The position numbers and the translations under genes were made by a program. Shown in pieces: positions 1 through 6,508 of a stretch of DNA of 8,865 nt (positions within the stretch are counted from its first letter, which is position 1; each line of letters begins with the position of its first letter). The DNA lies in NCBI GenBank assembly GCA_021640185.1, contig JAJXDX010000056.1, positions 1 to 8,865 on the forward strand, in the 5' to 3' direction. The DNA comes from Oscillospiraceae bacterium (GTDB lineage Bacteria > Bacillota > Clostridia > Oscillospirales > Acutalibacteraceae). Under the pieces are notes generated by a model. It did no database searches and was not told the origin of the DNA. It saw only the letters and a program-made list of their open reading frames with translations.

Positions 1-144
1 GGCGCTCTGTCCGCCGTCAGCGGTTTGAACGCGCTCCGGCCCCTGCGCGGCGTCAGCCATTTCCGCCGATCCGGCGCTCTGCCCGCCGTCAGCAATTTGG
101 ACGCGCTCCGGCTCCTGCGCGGCGTCAGCCATTTCCGCCGATGC
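1..144. repeat. 72-bp tandem repeat, two copies, inside the DUF1385 gene
   Basis: Bases 1-72 and 73-144 are direct copies with 6 mismatches by eye (66 of 72 identical). A degraded third start may follow at 145-165. The period is 24 codons, so the frame is kept. In the minus-strand protein each unit reads roughly SAEMADAAQ-x-PERVQ-x-ADGGQSA, and three codons differ between copies. Because the second copy ends exactly at the window edge, more copies may exist to the left. Confidence 0.93.
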
Positions 145-489
145 AGCGCCCTGCTCGTCGGCCGCCTCTGCCGTTTCGGCCTTCCTTTCGTCGGCCTTCT
201 TGGCCTTGCCGTCGTCCTCGTCGTCCAGCCCGCTCAGTTCGGCGGAGCGCATCAGGCACTTGTAGCCGTAGCGCATCGAATCGTAAAAGTTGAACAGTCC
301 GCGCACGAACGGCCATTTCGTCCACGCCGGGCGCTTGTTCACGGGGTTGTCCCATTGCTCCAGCACGATCTGTCCGGCGGGATCGCGCACGGCCATCGCC
401 GTTTTGTGCGGGCCGCGCATCATCACGCCTTCGATCAGTGCTTGACCGCCGATAGAGGTCCGCTTTTCCGTTTTCGTGTCTGCCATCAT
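1..489 (-). CDS. DUF1385 (YqhQ-like) membrane protein, N-terminal part, cut by the left edge
   Basis: The gene reads leftward and stays open for 163 codons to base 1, so only the N-terminal portion is present. The family signature GGQALIEGVMMRGP lies at residues 14-27, followed by the conserved start of the domain (AMAVRD near 31-36, a Trp/Pro-rich patch 55-63, then FVRGLFNFYDSMRYG at 61-75). From about residue 85 the chain turns into an acidic, Ala/Glu/Lys-rich linker that ends in two 24-residue repeats. Known DUF1385 proteins continue into several membrane helices, which would lie beyond the edge. Their biochemical role is not established; they are common in Firmicutes, often near prfA/prmC. 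Two adjacent ATGs (489 and 486) are possible; AAAGGA at 500-495 sits 5 or 8 nt upstream, so the choice is unresolved. It begins 25 nt after the kinase stop with no terminator between, so it is probably co-transcribed with the two-component genes. Family assignment is firm; function unknown. Confidence 0.9.
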   Translation of the reverse strand, partial: MMADTKTEKRTSIGGQALIEGVMMRGPHKTAMAVRDPAGQIVLEQWDNPVNKRPAWTKWPFVRGLFNFYDSMRYGYKCLMRSAELSGLDDEDDGKAKKADERKAETAEAADEQGAASAEMADAAQEPERVQIADGGQSAGSAEMADAAQGPERVQTADGGQSA

Positions 490-514
490 CCGTTTCCTTT
501 CCGCCGGTCGGCGT

Positions 515-1960
515 TCAGTTCTCTTTTTCTGCCGCGGGGAGCGTCACGGTCACCGTCGTGCCCACGCCCGGCTCGCTGTCGATGTCCAGCCGTCCGCCGT
601 GCAGGCGGACGATCTCGTCCACCAGCGACAGCCCGATCCCGGAACCGGGATTGGACGGGTCGGTCTGATAAAATTTCTGCCGCACGCGCGGCAGTTCCTC
701 CGCCGCGATGCCGATCCCGGTGTCGCTCACCACGATCTGCACGCCGTCCGGCATGGCGGCCGCCTCAACGCGGATGCGGTCGCCGGCGCGGGAGTATTTC
801 ACCGCGTTGTCCAGCAGGTTGACGAACACCTGCCGCAGCCGGTCGGGGTCGCCCCAGACGGGCGGCAGATCCTCGCCGCCGAAGTATTCCAGCCGCATCC
901 CGGCGCGCGCCGCGCGGTCGCGGAAAAGGAACGCCGCCTCTTCCAGTTCAGCCAGAATGTCCAGTTCGCGGCGGTGCAGCACGATGTGCCCGCTCTCCAT
1001 GCGCGAAAAGTCCAGCAGCTCCTCCACCAGCCCGCTCAGCCGTCCGGCCTCGCGGCCGATGACGGCCAGACCGCGTTCGTTCAGTTCGCGGTCGTCCGGC
1101 ACGCTCTGCAGCGTTTCGCTCCAGCCCTTGATGGCGGTCAGCGGCGTGCGCAGTTCGTGCGAAACGGACGAGAGGAACTCGTTTTTCATCCGTTCCGTTT
1201 CGCCGATCTCCTGCGCCATGAAGTTGATCGCATCGCATAGGTCGCCGATCTCGTCGTCATATTCCTTCGTCAGCCGCGCGTCGTATTCGCCCATCGCGAT
1301 GCGCCGCGTCGTGCGTCCGATCTCGGTCACCGGGTCGACGATGGAGCGGATGAAGTACGATCCGGACAGCGCGACGAAAAACAGGATCAGCAGCACGATG
1401 CCGAACACCAACAGCGTCAGCACCGTGATCTGCCGCGTCACCGGCCGCAGCGAGGTCACGTAGCGCAGTGCGCCGATCGAGTTGCCGCCGCTGTCCTGCG
1501 CGATGACCGTCAGCGCCATCACGCGCTCGCCGCTGCCGTTTTTGCCCGTCCAGTAGCATTCGCCGCCGTTCGCGGCGGCCTCGGCCGCCTGTTCGGCGAC
1601 GGCCGGGTCGTTCACCGGGACGAACCCGGTCGACGAGAGCAGGATGCCTCCGCTCGTGTTCAGCACCTGCAGTTCCAGCTTGTCTTTGTCGGTAAAATAC
1701 GCGATCAGTTCGCGGCTGCGCTTCTCCCATGTCGAGGCGTTCTCGGCATCGGCGGAAAGCTCCAGCGTGCGGCGGTACAGCTGTGCGCGGTTCTCCAGCG
1801 CGGAGCGCAGGCTCTGATAGTAATATCCGCGCAGCACCCACGATAGGATGCCGCCGATCAGCAGCAGCAGCGCCGCCATCAGCGCAAAGGCGTTGCGCAC
1901 CCACCGCCGGGCCAGCGTCGTGCGCGCGCGCTTGCCGCGCGGACGCCTTACGTTGCCCAT
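515..1960 (-). CDS. Membrane sensor histidine kinase of a two-component system (PhoR-like architecture)
   Basis: Sensor kinase that should autophosphorylate on His and pass the phosphate to the OmpR-type regulator encoded just upstream. Counting from the ATG at 1960 (481 aa): a basic N-terminus; a first membrane helix at about 25-43; an extracytoplasmic sensor region at about 45-177 with no recognised ligand domain; a second helix at about 178-203; a HAMP linker to about 256; the H-box SHELRTP with His268; the N-box NLLDNAVKY at about 381-389; the G1 box SDTGIGI at about 412-418; and the G2 box GSGIGLSL at about 439-446. All catalytic motifs are intact. The ATG at 1960 overlaps the regulator stop by 13 nt, implying translational coupling, and GGGGGA (1976-1971) lies 10 nt upstream. 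An in-frame TTG at 1978 would add six residues. The stimulus is unknown; the nearby lipoprotein may contribute to sensing. Confidence 0.95.
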   Translation of the reverse strand: MGNVRRPRGKRARTTLARRWVRNAFALMAALLLLIGGILSWVLRGYYYQSLRSALENRAQLYRRTLELSADAENASTWEKRSRELIAYFTDKDKLELQVLNTSGGILLSSTGFVPVNDPAVAEQAAEAAANGGECYWTGKNGSGERVMALTVIAQDSGGNSIGALRYVTSLRPVTRQITVLTLLVFGIVLLILFFVALSGSYFIRSIVDPVTEIGRTTRRIAMGEYDARLTKEYDDEIGDLCDAINFMAQEIGETERMKNEFLSSVSHELRTPLTAIKGWSETLQSVPDDRELNERGLAVIGREAGRLSGLVEELLDFSRMESGHIVLHRRELDILAELEEAAFLFRDRAARAGMRLEYFGGEDLPPVWGDPDRLRQVFVNLLDNAVKYSRAGDRIRVEAAAMPDGVQIVVSDTGIGIAAEELPRVRQKFYQTDPSNPGSGIGLSLVDEIVRLHGGRLDIDSEPGVGTTVTVTLPAAEKEN

Positions 1961-2640
1961 CGGTAGCCCATCCCCCAAACGGTCAGCAGATGCCGCGGCG
2001 CGGAAGGGTCGTCCTCGATCTTCATGCGCAGGCGGCGGACGTTCACGTCAACGACCTTCTCGTCGCCGAAATACCCCTCGCCCCAGATCGCGTGCAGGAT
2101 GTCGGCGCGCGCGTGCGTCCGGTCGGGATGCAGGAAGAAAAACTCCATGATCTGGTACTCCAGCTGCGTCAGGTCCACCGGCTCGCCCGCGCGCGACAGC
2201 GTGCGCCGCCGCCGGTCGAGCAAAAACTCGCCCAGTCGGATCTCCGGCTGCCCGCCGCTCTGCCGCCGGGCCGTTTCCAGCCGGCGGTACAGCGCGTCCA
2301 CGCGGGCGATCAGCTCCGCCGTGCCGAACGGCTTGGTCACATAGTCGTCCGCGCCCATCTGCAGGCCGTTGACCTTTTCCGTTTCCTGCGTGCGGGCCGT
2401 CAGTATCACGATGCCCATCGTGTCGCTCATGGTGCGCAGCCGGCTGCACGTTTCAAAGCCGTCGATGCCCGGCAGCATCACGTCCAGCAGCGCGATGTCG
2501 ATCTGCGGATCGGCGGTATAGCAGGAAAGCGCCTCCTCGCCGGAGCCGGCCTGCACCACCGTGTAGCCCGCGCGTTCCAGATTGATCACCACGAAAGAAC
2601 GGATGCTCTCCTCGTCCTCGCACACCAAGATCTTTTTCAT
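1948..2640 (-). CDS. OmpR/PhoB-family response regulator
   Basis: DNA-binding response regulator of 230 aa, the usual size for the family. The receiver domain (about 1-118) has the acidic pair E8/D9, the phospho-acceptor Asp53 in LLDVMLPG, Thr81 in LTAR and Lys103 in KPF. A linker leads to a winged-helix domain (about 133-229) containing LTQLEYQIMEFF, the recognition-helix region VDVNVRRLRMKIED and the terminal WGMGYRW hairpin. The ATG at 2640 was chosen because AAGGA (2655-2651) lies 10 nt upstream; the in-frame GTG at 2649 is almost on top of that site. The gene starts 16 nt after the lipoprotein stop and overlaps the kinase start by 13 nt, so all three are very likely one transcript. The partner is almost certainly the adjacent kinase. 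Its targets cannot be read from the sequence; autoregulation is plausible, but no direct-repeat site was identified at the operon promoter. Confidence 0.97.
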   Translation of the reverse strand: MKKILVCEDEESIRSFVVINLERAGYTVVQAGSGEEALSCYTADPQIDIALLDVMLPGIDGFETCSRLRTMSDTMGIVILTARTQETEKVNGLQMGADDYVTKPFGTAELIARVDALYRRLETARRQSGGQPEIRLGEFLLDRRRRTLSRAGEPVDLTQLEYQIMEFFFLHPDRTHARADILHAIWGEGYFGDEKVVDVNVRRLRMKIEDDPSAPRHLLTVWGMGYRWAT

Positions 2641-2656
2641 CGGCTCCACGTCCTTT

Positions 2657-4063
2657 TCACCTGTGCACCGTCTGTGCGGCGGGCGTCAGGTTCTGTATCT
2701 GTTGGATGTTCATGTCCGGGTCGATGCGCGACACCATGTAGCGCACCTGCGCGATGTCCAGCACGTCCTCGTCGAACCAAGCGGCCAGCCCCGGCCGGTC
2801 GCCCGTCGGTTCGTACAGCACGCTGAACACGATCTCCTCGCCCGGACTTTCGGCAAAGTATTCCTGCATCGGATCGGCCGAGCATTGCAGCCGCAGCCAC
2901 GCCGCGCTGCCGCCCGTCTGTATCAGCGACAGCGTGCGCGTGTTCGCATCATAGCGGGTGGTCACACCGGCTCGCCTCTCCGGGCTCAGCGTGACGATGT
3001 AGCCGTCCGGCACGTTGACGATCGTATACTGCTTTTCCGTCCATTCGCCGCTCGCGGCCGAATAGTTGCGCCAGCTCGTCGCAAAGCCGTAGCTCGGCAC
3101 TTCTTCCGTTTCTCCGTACCCCGGCAGCAGCGCCGGGAAGGGGATCTCCGGCTGCCCATCGCCGTCGATGTCGCACACCGTCAGCCCCAGCCGCCGCGCC
3201 GTCGTCGGCGTGGTGTTCGTGCGCGGATCGTAAAACGGCGCGCACAGCGTCCGCCCGTCATAGTAGAGCAGCTCCGTCACCAGCGACCCGCCGCCCGCCG
3301 ACGCATCCACATACAGTCCGGTCAGCCGCTCGCCAAGCTTGCACGGCGTCGTCCCGACGAACTGCGTGATCCGCCCGTCCAGCCGCGCCGCCGCGATGGT
3401 CGTGAAGGCGTCGTTCTCGATCCCGGTCAGTGTCGCGGTCACCTCGTCCGCGCCTGCGATGCGCAGCAGCAGCAGCCGGTCCGGCCGCCCGGCATCGAAC
3501 GCGCCGGTCACCATGCGGGAATACATCCGGTCGTCGCTGATCACCCGCAGCTCGTCGGCGATGCTCAGCACCGCCAAGCGGTGGTCGCGCAGGTTGTAGG
3601 TGTCCCAGCCGGTCAGCACTTCCTGTATGCCGTCGCCGTCCAGGTCGGCAAAGGCCACCTGCAGGATCTCCGCCCCCAGCTCGCCCAGATCGCCCACCGA
3701 TACCCATTCCTCGCCGTCACGGCGCAAAAGGTTGACGTGCGTCTTGTCCGGCGTGGCGGAAAGCGTATAGAACGCCAGCGCGATGCTCGGCCGCTGCCAG
3801 CCGCCCCCGACCGGCGTGCCGTAGTCGTCGCACAGCACGAAGGCGGAGGTGTGCTCCCCCTCGGACGGATAGCGCAGCGTGTACCGCGCACCGGTCTTGC
3901 CGCTGTCGCGGATGTATGTCTCCAGCGCCGCCTGAACGCCCTGCTGCTCCCCTTGGGCGACCGGCGGCTGCAGCAGCATATCGACGTCCATGCTGCACCC
4001 GCCAAGCAGCAGCATCAGCGCCGCGGCCGGCGCGGCGAACCGCCGGAAGGCACGTGCCCTCAT
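2657..4063 (-). CDS. Putative lipoprotein with two calcium-loop-like (VCBS/FG-GAP style) motifs
   Basis: A 468-aa protein I cannot assign to a named family. It has a clear lipoprotein signal: Arg-rich start (MRARAFRRF), hydrophobic stretch 11-20, and lipobox LGGC with Cys23 as the probable lipidated residue, so it should be anchored on the outer face of the membrane. Two motifs, DLDGDGIQE at 140-148 and DIDGDGQPE at 298-306, resemble the calcium-binding loops of FG-GAP/VCBS beta-propeller repeats; the intervening sequence looks beta-rich. No catalytic motif was seen. The ATG at 4063 is preceded by AAGGGGG with 7 nt spacing and sits about 27 nt after the predicted transcription start. An upstream in-frame ATG at 4141 lies beyond the promoter and terminator and would bury the signal peptide, so it was rejected. 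As first gene before a regulator/kinase pair, it may be an accessory sensor or a product used at the cell envelope; that is inference. Confidence 0.9.
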   Translation of the reverse strand: MRARAFRRFAAPAAALMLLLGGCSMDVDMLLQPPVAQGEQQGVQAALETYIRDSGKTGARYTLRYPSEGEHTSAFVLCDDYGTPVGGGWQRPSIALAFYTLSATPDKTHVNLLRRDGEEWVSVGDLGELGAEILQVAFADLDGDGIQEVLTGWDTYNLRDHRLAVLSIADELRVISDDRMYSRMVTGAFDAGRPDRLLLLRIAGADEVTATLTGIENDAFTTIAAARLDGRITQFVGTTPCKLGERLTGLYVDASAGGGSLVTELLYYDGRTLCAPFYDPRTNTTPTTARRLGLTVCDIDGDGQPEIPFPALLPGYGETEEVPSYGFATSWRNYSAASGEWTEKQYTIVNVPDGYIVTLSPERRAGVTTRYDANTRTLSLIQTGGSAAWLRLQCSADPMQEYFAESPGEEIVFSVLYEPTGDRPGLAAWFDEDVLDIAQVRYMVSRIDPDMNIQQIQNLTPAAQTVHR

Positions 4064-4096
4064 GCCGCCACCCCCTTTTTTCTGACTATACTCTAC

Positions 4097-4126
4097 ATTA
4101 TAGCAAAATGCCCCGCCTTCTGTCAA
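4097..4126 (-). promoter_or_regulatory. Consensus sigma-A promoter for the lipoprotein/two-component operon
   Basis: On the minus strand, TTGACA (4126-4121) and TATAAT (4102-4097) are separated by 18 bp; both hexamers match consensus exactly. Transcription would begin near 4090, leaving a leader of about 27 nt before the lipoprotein ATG at 4063. The -35 hexamer overlaps the loop of the terminator hairpin of the preceding gene. Confidence 0.88.
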
Positions 4127-4140
4127 CAGAAAGCGGGGCA
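4105..4140 (-). terminator. Intrinsic terminator of the DUF1643/pseudouridine synthase operon
   Basis: Read on the minus strand, arms TGCCCCGCTTTCTG (4140-4127) and CAGAAGGCGGGGCA (4122-4109) form a 14-bp stem with one G-U pair, a TTGA loop (4126-4123), then TTTT (4108-4105). It begins 8 nt after the pseudouridine synthase stop codon. The G-U pair becomes a C/A mismatch on the other strand, and the T-run lies only on this side, so it acts mainly leftward. The T-run is short, so some read-through into the next operon is possible. Confidence 0.85.
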
Positions 4141-4148
4141 CACCACCT

Positions 4149-4844
4149 TTATTTCGTTCCCGTCATCAGTTTCCGGTCAAACAGCGTCCACGGCAGCCGT
4201 TCCGGCGGCGGGCAGGCGCAGTCGATCGGTACGCCCGTCACCGGGTGTGTGAACGCGATCCGGCACGACCACAGCGCCAGCCCCGGGAACGCCTCTCCCG
4301 CGCCGTCGTCCGCCCGGCCGTATTTCGTGTCCCCCAGCAGCGGCATCCGCCGGGCGGAGAACTGTACGCGGATCTGATGCGTGCGCCCGGTGTGCAGCCG
4401 CACGCGCACCAGTGTCAGCGGTTCGCCGCCGTTCGGCCGCACGGTGTTAAGCACCGTGTAGGTCAGCACCGCCTCTTTTGCCCCGCGCGTCCCTTCGGGG
4501 ACGACGCGGGACTTCGCGCGCGCGGCATCCTTCAGCAAATAGTCGCGCCATTCGCCGCTTTGCTCACGCGGGACGCCCCGCACCACCGCCAGATATTCCT
4601 TGACGAATCGGTGCTCCGCCATCTGCCGGTACAGCCCCGGCGTGGCGCGGCTGCTTTTGGCATACACCATCGCGCCGCCCACCGGCTGATCTAGGCGGTG
4701 GATCACGTCGATCTTGTAGGCGCGCGTCTGCTTTTTCAGCAGCGTCGGCATATCGCGCCGCCGTCCCGGCTCCGGCGCGGACAGGATGCCCACCGGCTTC
4801 TCGCACACGATCAGGTATTTGTCCTCATACAGCGCCCGGATCAT
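4149..4844 (-). CDS. RluA-family RNA pseudouridine synthase (short form)
   Basis: Predicted to isomerise uridine to pseudouridine in rRNA or tRNA; the target base cannot be inferred. At 231 aa it consists of the catalytic domain only, without the N-terminal S4 RNA-binding domain of RluC/RluD. Visible family motifs are the start DKYLIVCEKPVGI (8-20), HRLDQPVGG (49-57) with catalytic Asp52, the YLAVVRG strand (84-90), a KEAVLTYTVL segment (123-132), the LHTGRTHQIRV motif (150-160) and PLLGDTKYG (168-176). The HRLDQPVGG form replaces the Thr of the commoner HRLDxxTxG; as far as I recall this occurs in short RluA-like proteins of the Clostridia. The ATG at 4844 overlaps the stop of the DUF1643 gene as ATGA, with GGAGG 7 nt upstream, so translation is probably coupled. 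A strong terminator follows 8 nt after the stop. Confidence 0.95.
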   Translation of the reverse strand: MIRALYEDKYLIVCEKPVGILSAPEPGRRRDMPTLLKKQTRAYKIDVIHRLDQPVGGAMVYAKSSRATPGLYRQMAEHRFVKEYLAVVRGVPREQSGEWRDYLLKDAARAKSRVVPEGTRGAKEAVLTYTVLNTVRPNGGEPLTLVRVRLHTGRTHQIRVQFSARRMPLLGDTKYGRADDGAGEAFPGLALWSCRIAFTHPVTGVPIDCACPPPERLPWTLFDRKLMTGTK

Positions 4845-5470
4845 CGTCTATCCTCCGTCCAAAGATATGCGCGCACGTCGAACGGCTCTACCGCGCTGTC
4901 GGCACGCAGATACAGCGGATGATGCGGATGCCCTTTTTTCGACCGCCGCCCGGCCGTCACCCACCGCGCGCCGTGCCGCTCGCCGATGGCCACCATGTCG
5001 CGCAGGCAGTCGGTCAGGTACGGCCGCTTCTCCACGATCGTGCCCCACGCCGCCCATACGGTCGGCACCACGCCCGCACCGCAGCCGGATAGGATGTAGT
5101 CGAACGCCGCCATGTTCTCGCGGTGCAGCTCTTCGTTGAGCTTTTCGTCCATCCGGTCGGGATCCGTTGCCCGCTGGGCATAGACGTTGAACATGATGAA
5201 GCTGTCGAAGCCGTTGTTTTCCGCGATGCGCTGCACGGACTTCAGCGTGTTGTCCAGATCGTCCGGCGCGGCGGTCGAGGGATTGATCCCGATGCAGATC
5301 AGCGGATCCTCTCCGCGCGTGCCGAGGATGTACCGGTACGGCTCCAGCCGGCAGGGAACATACAGCCAGCGCGTCCGGTCGTAGCCGACCTCGGCCGTTT
5401 CTTCCTCGCTCAGCGCCTCGGCAAAGGGGCAGATCGTCAGCGTCTGCGTGTCGGCGGCGGGGGTATACAT
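4841..5470 (-). CDS. DUF1643 domain protein
   Basis: A 209-aa protein of family DUF1643, whose biochemical function is not known to me. Diagnostic features are ICIGINPSTA (58-67) with a following DDLDNT (70-75) and the downstream block IMFNVYAQRATDP (92-104). A C-terminal segment with GRRSKKGHPHHPLYL (174-188) matches the usual family ending, where the protein reports on a price-like or position-like basic/His patch of unknown role. There is no signal peptide or membrane helix, so it is cytosolic. The ATG at 5470 was chosen because AAAGGA lies 9 nt upstream and a promoter sits about 30 bp further up. The same frame is open to 6598, but that extension runs antisense through the DegV gene and is a shadow. 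The gene is first in a two-gene operon with the pseudouridine synthase (ATGA overlap). A link to RNA or nucleotide metabolism is only suggested by that coupling. Confidence 0.88.
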   Translation of the reverse strand: MYTPAADTQTLTICPFAEALSEEETAEVGYDRTRWLYVPCRLEPYRYILGTRGEDPLICIGINPSTAAPDDLDNTLKSVQRIAENNGFDSFIMFNVYAQRATDPDRMDEKLNEELHRENMAAFDYILSGCGAGVVPTVWAAWGTIVEKRPYLTDCLRDMVAIGERHGARWVTAGRRSKKGHPHHPLYLRADSAVEPFDVRAYLWTEDRR

Positions 5471-5501
5471 GGGGCATCGTCCTTTCCGTTTTCCTGCCGC
5501 T

Positions 5502-5530
5502 ATCATACCACATCCCGCGCCGCCGCGCAA
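5502..5530 (-). promoter_or_regulatory. Promoter of the DUF1643/pseudouridine synthase operon
   Basis: Minus-strand TTGCGC (5530-5525), a 17-bp spacer and TATGAT (5507-5502). The -10 box is close to consensus; the -35 box keeps TTG. Transcription would start near 5495, about 25 nt before the ATG at 5470. The promoter-proximal 13 bp of the spacer are identical to those of the facing plus-strand promoter. Confidence 0.68.
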
Positions 5531-5572
5531 GCCGCGGCAAAAATCGCTTGCAGATTCGCGCGGGATGTGGTA
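5506..5572. repeat. Perfect 15-bp inverted repeat between divergent genes
   Basis: TACCACATCCCGCGC at 5506-5520 is the exact reverse complement of GCGCGGGATGTGGTA at 5558-5572, with 37 bp between the arms. Each arm covers the inner spacer and the first two bases of the -10 box of one of two divergent promoters, at the same position in both. It could be a pair of binding sites for a shared regulator or a duplicated promoter core. Confidence 0.9.
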
Positions 5573-5576
5573 GAAT
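5548..5576 (+). promoter_or_regulatory. Promoter of the degV-type gene
   Basis: Plus-strand TTGCAG (5548-5553), a 17-bp spacer and TAGAAT (5571-5576). Transcription would start near 5583, giving a leader of about 56 nt. The leader contains a GC hairpin (arms 5589-5595 and 5599-5605) and a purine-rich stretch with two Shine-Dalgarno-like runs before the ATG at 5639. Confidence 0.7.
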
Positions 5577-5638
5577 ATCCCCGTTGGCGGCGCGCCCCGC
5601 GCGCCCGGAGAAGGAGAAAAAGGAAGGAGCATCCCTTT

Positions 5639-6499
5639 ATGGCCAAGCCGATCATCCTGTGTGCCGACAGCACCTGCGACCTCAGCGAAGAACTGCTGGA
5701 GCGCTATAACATCCATATCTTCCCGCTGCACATCGTCCTCGGCGACCGCACCTATCAGGACGGCGTCGATCTCGTCCCCGATCAGATCTATCAGATCTAC
5801 CGCGAAAAAAAGATCCTGCCCAAGACCGCGGCCATCAACGTCGAGGAGTATACCGAGTTCGTCCGTCCGTTCATCAAGGCGGGCAACGACGTGATCTATG
5901 TCACGCTCGGCTCCGGCATCTCCGCCACATATAATAACTGCCGCTTGGCGGCCGAGGAGCTGCCGGGGATGTACGTCATCGACAGCGGCAACCTCTCCAC
6001 CGGCATGGGGCACGTCGTGCTCGCCGCCGCCAAGGGGATCGAGGCCGGTCTGCCGGTCGAGCAGATCGTGGAACAAACGCGCGCCCTCGCGCATCGGGTC
6101 GAGGCATCGTTCGTCATCGACACGCTCGAGTTTTTGTACAAAGGCGGCCGCTGCTCGGCGCTCGCCATGCTCGGCGCGAATATGCTCAAGCTCAAGCCGT
6201 GCATCGAGGTCGACAACGCCGACAGCAGGATGTCCGTCGGCAAAAAATACCGCGGTTCGCTCGATAAAGCGCTCGAGCAGTACGTCAAGGATCGTCTGGA
6301 GGGCCGCGACGACATCGTCACCGACCGGATCTTCATCACCCATTCCGGCATCGCGCCGGAGCGGGTCGAGCTCGTCCGGCGCGAGATCGCGAAGTACCAG
6401 CAGTTCGACGAGATCATCGAAACGCGCGCCGGCTGCACCATCTCCTCGCACTGTGGGCCGAACACGCTCGGCATCCTGTTCGTGCGCAAAGAAAAATAA
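5639..6499 (+). CDS. DegV-family fatty-acid-binding protein
   Basis: A cytosolic lipid-binding protein of 286 aa, typical for the family. In Firmicutes, DegV/FakB proteins hold a fatty acid and present it to a FakA-type kinase to make acyl phosphate for phospholipid synthesis; no kinase gene is visible here, so that role is inferred. The N-terminal domain opens with IILCADSTCDL (5-15), carries the KTAAIN segment (62-67), the LGSGISATYNN loop (90-100) with a conserved Ser expected to contact the carboxylate, and the VIDSGNLSTGMG strand (113-124). The C-terminal domain has the hallmark LEFLYKGGR (163-171) and the terminal HCGPNTLGI motif (271-279). The ATG at 5639 is preceded by AAGGAAGGAG with 9 nt spacing; upstream in-frame codons lie before the promoter and were excluded. 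The gene appears monocistronic, ending in a strong terminator. Confidence 0.97.
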   Translation: MAKPIILCADSTCDLSEELLERYNIHIFPLHIVLGDRTYQDGVDLVPDQIYQIYREKKILPKTAAINVEEYTEFVRPFIKAGNDVIYVTLGSGISATYNNCRLAAEELPGMYVIDSGNLSTGMGHVVLAAAKGIEAGLPVEQIVEQTRALAHRVEASFVIDTLEFLYKGGRCSALAMLGANMLKLKPCIEVDNADSRMSVGKKYRGSLDKALEQYVKDRLEGRDDIVTDRIFITHSGIAPERVELVRREIAKYQQFDEIIETRAGCTISSHCGPNTLGILFVRKEK

Positions 6500-6508
6500 G
6501 CTTGCTTG

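Noticed and set aside
1..144. CRISPR-like or mobile repeat
   Set aside because: Copies are contiguous without spacers, in frame, and part of a coding sequence, so this is a protein tandem repeat.
476..1463. Plus-strand open frames opposite the histidine kinase (254 and 251 aa)
   Set aside because: Arg/Ser/Ala-rich shadow translations caused by GC-rich third positions; no family motifs, and the minus strand has complete kinase motifs.
4109..4140. The same hairpin as a plus-strand terminator or bidirectional element
   Set aside because: On the plus strand the stem has a C/A mismatch and no T-run directly after it, and no plus-strand gene ends there.
4064..4141. Longer lipoprotein start at the ATG at 4141
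   Set aside because: This start lies upstream of the terminator and promoter and would place 26 extra residues before a clear lipoprotein signal.
2582..4252. Plus-strand 556-aa open frame opposite the lipoprotein gene
   Set aside because: Very Arg/Gln/His-rich with no recognisable domain; it crosses the promoter/terminator and is antisense to a gene with a signal peptide and a good ribosome site.
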